Assembly: GCA_025594325.1 (NCBI GenBank)
Contig: JANHCV010000004.1
Coordinates: 1,116,001-1,180,000 of the forward strand
From: Blastocladiella emersonii ATCC 22665
Taxonomy: Eukaryota > Blastocladiomycota > Blastocladiomycetes > Blastocladiales > Blastocladiaceae
DNA: 64,000 nt
Direction of reading: 5' to 3'
Made by a program: the position numbers and the translations under genes. The notes beneath the pieces were generated by a model. That model worked only from the letters and a program-made list of their open reading frames with translations, had not been told where the DNA came from and searched no databases. Below are positions 1 through 9,280 of the stretch, piece by piece (within the stretch, counting starts at the first letter, position 1; every line of letters begins with the position of its first letter).

Positions 1-1
1 C

Positions 2-253
2 GACGCGGCGCGGCGCGGGAGCAAGAAGCCGCCGCCCAAACGGCGTCGCCGCCGCCGGTTCCGCCTGGTCGCGGGGCTCACGCTCGGCGTGATCGTGGTC
101 ATGATCCTGTCGAGCGTCGTCGGCATGGTCCTGTTCATCGCGGGCGGCGGCAACATGTTCGGCGACACGCTCGCGTCGCTGTTCTCGCGGTTCTACATTC
201 TCGGCGCGCTCGCGCAGTGGGCGCTCGTCATTGAGATTATGCACGCGCGGTAG
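2..253 (+). CDS. C-terminal end of a membrane protein (5' partial)
   Basis: An open frame enters from the left edge and stops with TAG after 83 codons. It carries a strongly basic run (KKPPPKRRRRRRFR, about residues 8-21), then a hydrophobic segment of about 27 residues that would span a membrane, then a short amphipathic tail ending in HAR. A basic cluster before a final hydrophobic segment suggests a tail- or C-terminally anchored membrane protein with the basic side in the cytosol. Third-position GC bias matches the neighbouring genes, which supports coding. The family cannot be recognised from this fragment, and most of the gene lies outside the window. Confidence 0.6.
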   Translation, partial: DAARRGSKKPPPKRRRRRRFRLVAGLTLGVIVVMILSSVVGMVLFIAGGGNMFGDTLASLFSRFYILGALAQWALVIEIMHAR

Positions 254-551
254 GTGGTGGGGTGAGTGGATCTACATGTATAGGCTGCGCACGGTTGACG
301 CGTCCGTGTCTCGCGTGTGAGACATCACGTGGGGCGAATTATGATCGCTCCGCCGGCCGGGACAGCCGGCGGATGAGCGGGTTTGCCACGTGCGCCTGAC
401 GCGCGCGATCGTGAGGGTTTCGGTGTCCGGGCCCCGCCTGGGCCCACGCGCTCTGGCGGGAGGGGAGCGTTCCCAGGGGAGATCCAAGGCGCTGCCGCCC
501 TCGCTCTCTCCCTCCCTCCTTGGCTCCGTTATACTGCAACGAATCAACACC
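254..551. other. Intergenic spacer and P450 5' flank
   Basis: About 300 bases between the partial membrane protein and the P450 start. A TTATACTG stretch near 529 is the only weak TATA-like motif; nothing else is recognised. Confidence 0.4.
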
Positions 552-2293
552 ATGATGATGCTCTCGCGCACGCTGGCGCTGCGTCGCGCCACACCCGTCG
601 CCGGGCCGGCCCTCGCGGCGGCCGCCCGCCTCGCATCCGTCCGCGGCAAGGCGACCGCCGTGTCCGAGACCCGCGCCTCCGCCTCTCCGCCGCCGCCGTC
701 GCCTCGTGCTGCTGCCGCCGCTGCTGCTGCGTCCGCCGAGCTCGCGAGCGCGCTGCCGTACGAGTCGATCCCGCGCGTGCCCGCGTACCCGCTGGTCGGC
801 TCGATGCCGGCGATCCTCAAGGCGGACCCGACGGGCGAGGGCAAGCAGTTCTTCATGGCGCTGACCAACCTGGCCGCCGAATACGGCCCGCTGTACCGCG
901 TGCGGCTCCCGGGCACGCCGGGCGACACGGTCGTGGTGGCGGACCCGGACATGATCGCGCAAGTGTTCCGCGCCGACGCGCTCCTGCCGCTGCGCGCGCC
1001 GCTCCACACCTGGGTCCACTACCGCGAAAAGTACCAGTACCCGCTCGGCGTCCCCTTCACCAACGGCGAGGAGTGGCGCCGCCTCCGTACGGCCATCCAG
1101 GACCCGATCTTCAAGCCGCAGCAGGTCCAGAAGTCGTTCTGCGACGTCATCAACCCGGCGACGGCCAGGGCGGTGGACCTCGTCGACGAGCTCGTTGCGG
1201 CGGCGCCTGCCGAGGTCCGTGAGGGGAAGGAGCAGATTGCGCTCGACGACCTCGTCATGCGCTGGACCATTGACTGTACGGTTCCCTCGCTTTCTTTGGT
1301 GGTGGCTCAGCTGCCTACAACTGTGCCACCCACCTTCCTCACACGGCCAACTGACACATCGTACCGTCCCGCGTAGCCGTCTCCGAGATCATCCTCGGCC
1401 GCCCCTTCGGCAGCCTCAACGACCCGCCCAACGCCGTGGCCCTGCGCATGATCAACGCCGTCAACAGCTCGTTCGCGACCACGGGCGAGGTGCTGCGGCA
1501 GCCCGAGTGGGCGTGGAAGAACCAGCTGACCTCCTCGTCGCGCGAGCACTTCCGCGCGCTAGAGGACCTGACGTCGCTCGCGGGCGAGCTCATGCAGACC
1601 ACCTTCACCGAGTGCGCGCGCGACCCGGCCAAGCTCAAGGGCACCTTCCTCGGCTACCTGCTCAGCAAGGACAAGGAGCTGTCGCGCCAGGAGATGCTGT
1701 CGACGTGCATCGACCTGCTGTTCGCCGGCATCGACACCACGGCGCGCTCCACGCTCTTCTGCCTCAACCTCCTCGGCCGCAACCCCGACGCTCAGCAGAA
1801 GCTGCGCGACGAGCTCCTGCGCGTCGTCGGGCCCGCGGGAACCCCCGTCTCGCCCGAGCACCTCAACCAGCTCAAGTACATGCGCAACGTCATCAAGGAG
1901 ACCATGCGCATCTACCCGGTCGCGCCTATCAACTCGCGCACGCTCGGCCGCGACACGAACATCGGCGGGTTCCGCGTCCCCGCCGGCACCCAGACCCAGC
2001 TCCTGACCTACGCGACCTCGCACGACCCCAAGTACATCCGCGACCCGGCCGCCTTCATCCCCGAGCGCTGGGACACCAAGGAGGTGCACCCGTTCGCGTC
2101 GCTGCCCTTTGGGAACGGCGCTCGCATGTGTGTCGGCCGCCGCGTCGCTGAGATGGAGATGACCGTGTTCATCGCACACCTCCTCCGCCGCTACCAGGTC
2201 ACGCCGTCGCCGCCCCCGAGCCGGCTCGAGTACTCGATCCTCATTTACACCAAGGACCCGATGCCGCTGAGCCTGCGCCCGATCCAGGCGTGA
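552..2293 (+). CDS. Mitochondrial-clan cytochrome P450
   Basis: Two exons, 552-1275 and 1377-2293, joined across a GTACGG...TAG intron, give 546 aa, a normal P450 length. The first 40 residues are rich in R, A and S without acids, like a mitochondrial presequence. Visible motifs are the I-helix AGIDTT, K-helix ETMR, PERW and the heme loop FGNGARMCVGRRVAEME, whose Cys binds heme. The GRRxAExE extension after the heme loop, the NGEEWRRLR segment and the presequence match the animal-type mitochondrial clan (CYP11/24/27) rather than microsomal fungal P450s. Such enzymes take electrons from adrenodoxin-like ferredoxin in the matrix and usually hydroxylate sterols; the substrate here is unknown. 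The start at 552 begins the presequence; an upstream in-frame extension is not needed. Confidence 0.87.
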
Positions 2294-2515
2294 GTTGAGG
2301 AGGGTGGTCATGACTTTTGTTCGCAAACATGCTGTATATCCCATTCATCGCTGCTGTTGCGCTCGAGCGTGAGGCTGAGAGCGCCTCCGACCTTGGTTGG
2401 GCCGCGACGTGGCCATGGTCGCGACGCGTCGCTGCGGCCACGCCCGCTCCAGGCCTGAGCTCACTCACCCGTGTACTCGCTTCGTTGCGTGCTACCATGT
2501 CTATACATTTCCCCA

Positions 2516-5500
2516 TCACTCGTCGCGCTTCTTCTTACTCCCGAGCACCGACAAAAGCTTCGACCCCGCCCCCGCTCCCGTGGCCGTTGTCGCGACCGCG
2601 GCCGCGGCAGCCGACGGCATCGACGCGTACGCCTTGTTCGACCGGTCAGGCACCCCGCTGGCACCCGCCGCGGCGGCGACAGCAGCAGCAGCGCCCGCCG
2701 CCGTCGCCGCGGCCGCTGAAACACCGACGGTCGGGACCGACACTTGCCCGCGCGTCGCGGCATCGAACCGCTTGCCGAGGAACGAGCCGCGAGTGCGCGA
2801 CGCGGGTGCGGCGAAGACGGACGCGGACGCCATGAACTGTGCTGCTGAAGTTGACTGCTTGGGCGGCGACGGGCGGCCGGGCGACGCGAGTGCGGGGTGG
2901 CTGGGCGAGACGTCCGCGTGGTGGTGGTGGCCCTCGTAGCTCGCGCGGGACCGCTTGTTCTTCTTCTTAGCGGGCGTCGCAGCCGCCGTGTTCCCGATCG
3001 CGGCGCTGAGCGACGTGATGGCGGACCCGGGCGCGAGTTCGAGGAACGTCTCGGGCTCGTCGTCGACGAAATCGACGCCGGGCGCGACCGCGTTCGCCTC
3101 GCCGGGCCCGACGGGCGCGGGCGCCGCGAGGTCGATGGTCAGGGCGCGCGCGAACGCGGCGGTGCGCGGGTCCTCGGCGAGCGTCGCGACGGCTTCCGCA
3201 ACCTTGGCCTTTTTCCGCGGGCGGCGGTGGTGGTTCCTGCCCGCGGTACCGCGCGAGTACGCATCCTCGTCCTCGTCGTCGAGCTCCTCGAGCCCGTACC
3301 CCTTACCGAGCATATCCATACGCTGCCGGCGCGCGAGACCCAGCATCCCGCCGCCGCCGCCCAGGAGATCGGCCTCGAGGCGGCGCGTGGCGGCGTCGTC
3401 ATCGGCCGCGCGCTGCGCCTTGACGAGCTCGCGCACGTCCTCGAGCCCCTGCAGGGCGACCTCGGGCGCGGCCTCGTCGCCCGTCGCGAGCAGCAGCGGG
3501 TCGGCCGCGTCGAGATCCAGCATGCGCTCGTCCTCGTCGGCGCCGTCCACGCCCATGAACTCGTCCTCGGACTCGACGGCTTCGGTCTCGAGCATCCCGC
3601 GCGCTTGCGCCGTGACTTCGGCCTTTTCGCCCTTGGTCACGACGCGGCGGAATACGGGCGCGTCGGTGTCCTCGTCGTCGTCGCTGTCGAGCGCGATCCG
3701 CGGACGCACACGCTGCGATTTCGGCGCGGCGGACGCGAGCTGCGACTCGGTCGGCGGCGGCGTCGCCTGCATCGAGTGGAAGCTATCGGTGCGACCGAAA
3801 CCGAACGAGACCCCGGCGGCCGAGTCGAGGTTGCCGAGCGACTCGCCCGCGCTCGTCCCCGCGCCAACGACGACGCCGCCGCCCGACAGCAGCATGGCCT
3901 CCTGGGTGTTGAGCGGCAGCGCGAACGGGTCGGCGGCCGCGTGCTGCTGCCGGCGCAGGTGGTCCATGACCTGCGACGCCGGGATCGGGAGGCCGGGCGT
4001 CGCGGCGCCGGACGGCTGCACGAACAGCTGCGACAGGCTGTCGGCGTCGTCCAGGTCCATGGCGTCGCCGTCGCCGTCGTCGAGGTCCGCGGGGAGTCCG
4101 AGGTCCCACCCGCCGGGCAGCGAGGGTGGCGCCAGGGCCGTAGTGGGCGCGGGTTTCGCAACGGCGTCCTCCTCGTCTTCATCATCGTCGGCGACGACCA
4201 CCACGCGTTTCCGCTTGCCCGCGACGACAACCGGCGCTGCGCCGGCCGCGCCGGCCTCGTCGTCGTCGTCCGAGTCAGCGATCACCGCGGGCACGACGGT
4301 CGGCACCTTGCGGCGCACGGCGTACACGGCCTCGTCGTCCTCCTCGTCGTCGTCGAGGTTGAGCGTATCGACGCCGTGCTCGCTCCGCGCATCCTCCTCC
4401 TCGTCGTCGCCGTCCGCGTCGCTGCCGGACATTTCGTAGTCGCCGTCGTCCCCCTCCTCCTCGCTGTCCCACGTCGCGCCGTGGTCGTTGGCGCCCGCCG
4501 CGTCCTTGTCGGCGAGCCGGCGCGCGGCGCGCGCAATGGCTTCGGGGTCGACGGCGACGGGCGCGGCGGGGGTGACGGGCGAGGCGGTAGCGGATCCCGA
4601 CGCGGCGTGGTGGTGGTCCGGGTGCGCCAGCTGTTTCCGGCGCTCGGCGGCCTGCACGGCCATCTTGTACCGCACGATGCGCGCGTGCTCGGCGGGCGAG
4701 CGGATGTGGCCGGGGGCGAGGTCGGCGAACGGGTTGGCAGCGGTGGGGGCAGGAGCGGCGTCGTCGACGACGATTTCCAAGTCGTCTTCCGAGTCGGACA
4801 GGGTGATCTGCACGAGGTGAGACTGTCGCTCGCGCTCGGCCTGGGCTTGGAGCTGCTGTTTCTCCTGCATGGCCTGGCTAGACGGCGGGGAGGAGGGTTA
4901 GGACATGTCGGCGTGCGCGTGCAGGGGAAGCCGTGTGCGTACATGCGGCGAGCGAGGAACGCGCTCACGTCTTGCTTCCGGACCGCCGACTCGAGGCCGA
5001 CGCGCTGGTCTACAGTCGCGCAAAACGTGAGCGATCGCGTAAGACATGCTACTGTGCAAAGATCCGTACCGCGAGCGAGCCGCTCCGTCTCGCGGCGCAT
5101 CTCGTCGAGCTGGCGCGCCGTGATGCGGCCCTTCTTCTTCCCCTTGCGCCCGGTCTCGTCATCTGCCGCCGCAGACTCGTCGGCGCCGGCTGGTGGCTCC
5201 TCGTCCTCGTCCATGGGTTCTGGCTCGGGCTCTAGCGCCGGCGCTGGTGCGCGCGCCTTGGACACGGGCTTGTCTGCAATCAGCGCGTGAGGGTCAGATC
5301 TCGCGTCACTGCTGTCGATGAAGCGGGCGGAAACGCACCAAAGATCTCGGCGACATCGAGCTCGGGCAGCATCGCGTCGACCTCGGCCATGACCGCGTCC
5401 TCGGCAACGACAGTTGGCCGCTTCGGCGATGCAATGCGTACAGGCGAAGCAGGGCGCACAGGCGAAGCAGGCCGCACAGGCGATCCCTTGGCCGGCGACA

Positions 5501-5756
5501 CGGGCCGCCGCGCGGCCGCCGTCTCGACGGGTTTCGGTGCGGCGACGACGGGTTTCCGCGGCAGCAGCTGGGGCGGAGCCTCCTCCTCATCGCTATCATC
5601 GTCGTCGTCGAAGAGCGACCCGAGCATCATGCCCGGCAGGGCGGTCTTGGCCGCGACCTCGGACTCGGCGTCCTGCGTCTGCGTCTGCGTCTGCGTCGTG
5701 GACGGGGCGGGTTCCGCGGGCTTTTCGCCGGGCGGCGGCGATGAGGGCGGGTCCAT
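2516..5756 (-). CDS. MRC1: Mrc1/Claspin-like replication checkpoint mediator
   Basis: Four exons on the minus strand, 5756-5339, 5273-5070, 5009-4943 and 4877-2516, give 1016 aa. The introns are 60-66 nt and the reading phase is kept at each junction. The protein is highly acidic and disordered. Two blocks identify it: ITARQLDEMRRETERLAR (about residues 190-207), followed by a basic ...SAFLARR segment, which matches the conserved Mrc1/Claspin motif; and EAVESEDEFMGVDGADEDE, which matches the Mrc1 domain pattern EAEESDDEY-G. Mrc1 travels with the replisome, couples CMG helicase to polymerase epsilon and relays Mec1/ATR signals to the checkpoint kinase. An SP-rich stretch with the repeat SPVRPA (about residues 85-110) could be a CDK target. 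It is divergent from tubulin cofactor B, with 209 nt between the starts. Confidence 0.82.
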
Positions 5757-5965
5757 GGCGTTGCAAGAAGTTACAGCGGGCCGAGTAGGCTGCGATACAT
5801 GGACGGGTGAGACTTCAAATGAAAGGGGAGATCACGTTGGCGACGTCGAGCGCGTCTCCTTTCGCTTCCCTCAAGGTCGGCGCCGCCGCCCGCCCCTTGC
5901 TCTCGCTCCCCACATCGCACTCCCACGCGGACTGCCACGTATCAAACCCCCCTCAACACCCAAAG
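5757..5965. promoter_or_regulatory. Divergent promoter, MRC1 / tubulin cofactor B
   Basis: The 209 nt between the two start codons must hold both promoters. No TATA box is visible. Short pyrimidine runs precede the cofactor B start. Confidence 0.35.
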
Positions 5966-6742
5966 ATGATGCTGCAGAGCGTGGGCTCGCCCATCGTGAC
6001 GCTGTTCGTCGAGTCCGAGAACACGATCGCGTCGGAGCGGCGGTTCGACAAGGGCGTGACGCTGTCGCAGCTGCGGGGCAAGCTCGAGCCCCTGTCGGGG
6101 ATCATGGCGGGCGACCAGAAGCTGCTTCTGTACCGCGACCACGACACCAAGCTGCCGCCCCTGTGCGAGCTGGCGGGGCCCGACGACACGATGCTGGGCG
6201 CGTTCCCCGTCGAGAACTTCATGACGCTGCGCGTCGTGTCGCGCAACCCGGCCGCGTCCGCCGCCGTCCGCAACCAGTACACGGACGTGTCGCTCGTCGA
6301 CAAGTACGAGATGCCCGAGGACAAGTACGACGCCTTGACCGACTCGGTCCGCGACTTCAAGCGCCGCAACAAGCTCGGCCGGTTTGACGACGCGCGGTCG
6401 TCCAACTCGTCGGTCCACGAGAACGAGGACGCCGAGCGCGTCGCTGCTGTCGCCAAGGCGTTCCCCGTCGGCGCCCGGTGCCAGGCGGATGTCGGCGCCG
6501 AGGGCGACCCCGTGTACCGCCGCGGCGCCGTCAAGTTTGTCGGGCTCACCGACTTCAAGCCGGGCGTCTGGGTCGGCGTCGAGTACGACGAGCCCGTTGG
6601 CAAGCACGACGGGAGCGTCGGCGGCAAGTCCTATTTCGCGGCCCGCAGCAAGCACGGCGCGTTCCTGCGCCCGAACCGCGTCGAGGTCGGCGATTTCCCC
6701 GAGGAGGACCCGTTCGCCGATGACGATCTCGAGGAGATGTAA
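5966..6742 (+). CDS. TBCB: Tubulin-folding cofactor B (Ubl + CAP-Gly)
   Basis: A single exon of 258 aa, close to the usual 240-250 aa of the family. The frame is open upstream to 5807, but ATG at 5966 gives the expected short N-terminus leading straight into the ubiquitin-like domain (about residues 5-90). A linker carries the ...EMPEDKYDALTDSVRDFKRR segment typical of the family. The CAP-Gly domain follows (about residues 165-245), with FKPGVWVGVEYDEPVGKHDG and GGKSYF. The C-terminus DDLEEM resembles the acidic tail of cofactor B/Alp11. The protein captures alpha-tubulin after CCT release and, with cofactor E, helps form or disassemble tubulin dimers. It converges on the next gene, with only 72 nt between the stop codons. 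Confidence 0.93.
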   Translation: MMLQSVGSPIVTLFVESENTIASERRFDKGVTLSQLRGKLEPLSGIMAGDQKLLLYRDHDTKLPPLCELAGPDDTMLGAFPVENFMTLRVVSRNPAASAAVRNQYTDVSLVDKYEMPEDKYDALTDSVRDFKRRNKLGRFDDARSSNSSVHENEDAERVAAVAKAFPVGARCQADVGAEGDPVYRRGAVKFVGLTDFKPGVWVGVEYDEPVGKHDGSVGGKSYFAARSKHGAFLRPNRVEVGDFPEEDPFADDDLEEM

Positions 6743-6814
6743 GGGGTTGAGAGGGATGGTTGCTTGATATATATGTACACATTTTTGGGGAAGAGAAATC
6801 ACACACTCAGTCGG

Positions 6815-8842
6815 TCAGTGGTAGACCTGGACCATGGACTGCCGCCTTCTCGACGGCGACGGCGTCGGCGCGGTCCCGCCACCACCAATAACCGAGATTG
6901 TGGACGTGGGCCCCGTCGTCGCCATGCTCATGCTGGTGCTCGTATTCCGCACGCGCATGTGGCCCGTCAGTGGTGGCATCGTAACCGTCGCGGCCGCCGA
7001 CTTGCGCCACGGGAACAAAGACGCCCACCACGACTTGCTGACCTTGGCCTCGGCCTCGGTCCGCGCCGTCGAGTCGGCCGTCGTCGACCGCGACAGTGGC
7101 ACGCGGCCGGGACTCGCGCCGGTCGCGGTGGCCGTTGTGGTTCCGATGGTGCTGACGGTGGGCGTGAGGGCGAGGTCGAGCAGGCCTCCCGCAAAGAACC
7201 CGTAGTAGTCGAGGGCGCGGAGGAACCGCTTGAACAGGACCAGGATGTAGACGCGGACGAGGATCCCGACCGCCGGCACGAGGAAGATGACGGTAGCGGT
7301 CCCACCGGACGCGGACATCTCCTCAGGGGTGGTGTTGGGGTCGACGGCCATGTGCTGGAGCTGGACGAGCGACCCGACGAGGACCGTGACGAGCATGAAG
7401 AAGAGGATCGTGGTCGCGACCACCTCCCACGCGTAGAACATGTGGAAGTGCGCGACCGACTTGCACCGCACGCCGTACAGCCCGAGGGCGATGAACACGA
7501 TGGTCGTGAAGTTGATGACAATCGACACGAGCACGTTGGCGAAATGCGACCGTGACAGCCGCCAGTCCTTGTCGAGCGCGTCGTCGAGGAACATCACCTT
7601 CGAGTACACGGACCACACGGCGATGATCCCGTGCACCAGGATCATGATGTACACGGCGGGCTGCAGCGGCACGATCCGGAAGCACGTGCGCGGCGGCCGC
7701 AGCGACTCGGTGGTCGACGTGGACGACGTCGACGACGTGCTGGTCGTCGACGCGATCGTCGCACGGCTGTCGCGTCGGTACAAGCCCTCGGGCGGACCGA
7801 GCCACGGCCGCGTCGCCCCAAACGGCACGTCGGGGACTGGCTCGAGGTATCGCCGCCGCGGACCGGGCCCCGTCGTCTCCTTCGGGTCGTACTGGTGCTG
7901 GTGTTGGTGGTGTCGGCACCGGCGATGGCGGCGGCGCGGGCTCGACACGCCGCCCACGACCGACGCGAACTTGTCGTCGTCGTCGTCGTCCGAGTTGGAC
8001 GAGCACGACGACGTGGCACCATCATCATCATCGACATCTCCGTGGTGGTTGTTGGTAGCAGTCACGCTCGGCTGGTCAATCGACTTTCCGAGCGAATCGA
8101 TAGCCGAGAGCTCCGAGTAGCTCGGGTACGGCGTGTAGGCGGGGCGGGGCGGCGACAGCATGGGCGGGGCGGTCCCGCTCGCGCCGCCCGATATCCGGCG
8201 CGCGTCGCGCTCGCGGTCGTCGGGCGTCGCGGGCACAAACGCGGGTTGTGGTGGCGGAAGCGGCGGCGGCGGGGTGCCGTACCGCTGTTGTTGTTGGGGG
8301 ACGTGGTCGCGACGTAGGTTCTGCAGCCCTGCGGCGGGCGGCAGCGCCGAGAGTGGCGGGACGACGGGGATCGACAGCGGGAAGGCGGCGCCGTAGGGTT
8401 TGCCGGCCGCGGTGGTGGTAGCGGGCGGCGAGTCGGCCACGTCGACAATGACGGCGTCGTCGGCGACGCTCCCAGCGGGCGGGACCGAGCGGAACGAGCG
8501 AACCGGCGTGCCCGCTGGCGGTCGTGGTGGCGGGACCGCGGGCGACGACGACGCGGCAGCACCGAGCGCGATGTGGGTCGGGTAGTAGTAATCGGCCTGG
8601 GTGATCATGGGCGCGCGCGGCTGCTGCTGCGGTTGCCCGGTACCGGCCGTGGCAGCGGGATAGCCGAGCGCGTGCGACGAGGCCGAGGACGCGGGAGGGT
8701 ACAGGTCAATGTCGTCGAGCGAGCTGGTCGTGGAGCTGGAGCTGGCGCTCGACGAGCTCGCCACGGACGAGACGGACCCGCGGCGGGCCGCAAGCGAGTG
8801 TCGCGGCGGGCGGGGCGGTCGCGGGTCGGTGGCGGCGTTCAT
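6815..8842 (-). CDS. Four-TM membrane protein with long disordered N-terminus
   Basis: One uninterrupted frame of 675 aa. Residues 1-380 are low complexity, rich in Ser, Pro and Ala, with runs of Asp near 270-290 and a His/Arg patch near 303-317. Four hydrophobic segments follow at about 393-413, 437-458, 470-492 and 514-537, separated by short loops, then a Thr/Ser-rich tail with the repeat TSTSMSMATT. The compact four-helix core and cytosolic tails could suit a tetraspan scaffold or sensor, but no family motif is recognised, so no function is assigned. It is divergent from CFAP206 (438 nt between starts), which could hint at co-expression. Start at 8842 is the first in-frame ATG after upstream stops. 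Confidence 0.75.
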   Translation of the reverse strand: MNAATDPRPPRPPRHSLAARRGSVSSVASSSSASSSSTTSSLDDIDLYPPASSASSHALGYPAATAGTGQPQQQPRAPMITQADYYYPTHIALGAAASSSPAVPPPRPPAGTPVRSFRSVPPAGSVADDAVIVDVADSPPATTTAAGKPYGAAFPLSIPVVPPLSALPPAAGLQNLRRDHVPQQQQRYGTPPPPLPPPQPAFVPATPDDRERDARRISGGASGTAPPMLSPPRPAYTPYPSYSELSAIDSLGKSIDQPSVTATNNHHGDVDDDDGATSSCSSNSDDDDDDKFASVVGGVSSPRRRHRRCRHHQHQHQYDPKETTGPGPRRRYLEPVPDVPFGATRPWLGPPEGLYRRDSRATIASTTSTSSTSSTSTTESLRPPRTCFRIVPLQPAVYIMILVHGIIAVWSVYSKVMFLDDALDKDWRLSRSHFANVLVSIVINFTTIVFIALGLYGVRCKSVAHFHMFYAWEVVATTILFFMLVTVLVGSLVQLQHMAVDPNTTPEEMSASGGTATVIFLVPAVGILVRVYILVLFKRFLRALDYYGFFAGGLLDLALTPTVSTIGTTTATATGASPGRVPLSRSTTADSTARTEAEAKVSKSWWASLFPWRKSAAATVTMPPLTGHMRVRNTSTSMSMATTGPTSTISVIGGGGTAPTPSPSRRRQSMVQVYH

Positions 8843-9280
8843 GGTGATCGGCGTGCTGAGGTTGGAGAGGAGGGAGCCAAAGGAGGTGCGCGGGTGCGGG
8901 CGCGGGCGGGGCGCTCGGTGCGCCGGGTTAGGGCGAGGCCGTGGCGATGGTGCGTGTGCTGCGTTGAGGCGAATGCCGCAAGTGCGGGCGGGTCGATGGC
9001 ATGCGCAGAGTGTCTTTCGAGCGATATCAGGGAAGAAGCCGGCCCGGCGCCGTGATGGGCGTGGCAGCTGGCAATCACAGCGCTGTGGCGCGCTTCCACA
9101 CCACTTCCAGAACGGCCCACGTGGCCAAGCATGCCGTCACGCCAGGGGGGCTGGTCACGCTGTCTCGCGCTCCGCCACCCGCGACGCGTCTCGCGCTTCG
9201 GTCCGCTGCCGCCGCGTTGACGCGTTGCTCTCTCTCCCGCACACGCATCTTCTCGCGCAGCAACTATCACTGCAACAGCC
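8843..9280. promoter_or_regulatory. Divergent promoter region, four-TM gene / CFAP206
   Basis: This 438-nt gap separates two start codons facing away from each other. No TATA box is seen. No separate ORF here looks coding. Confidence 0.35.

Noticed and set aside
2897-5290. 797-codon plus-strand frame
   Set aside because: Antisense shadow of MRC1. GC-rich coding sequence leaves long open frames on the other strand; the translation is an R/V/G/L-rich shadow, and the minus strand has conserved motifs and spliceable introns.
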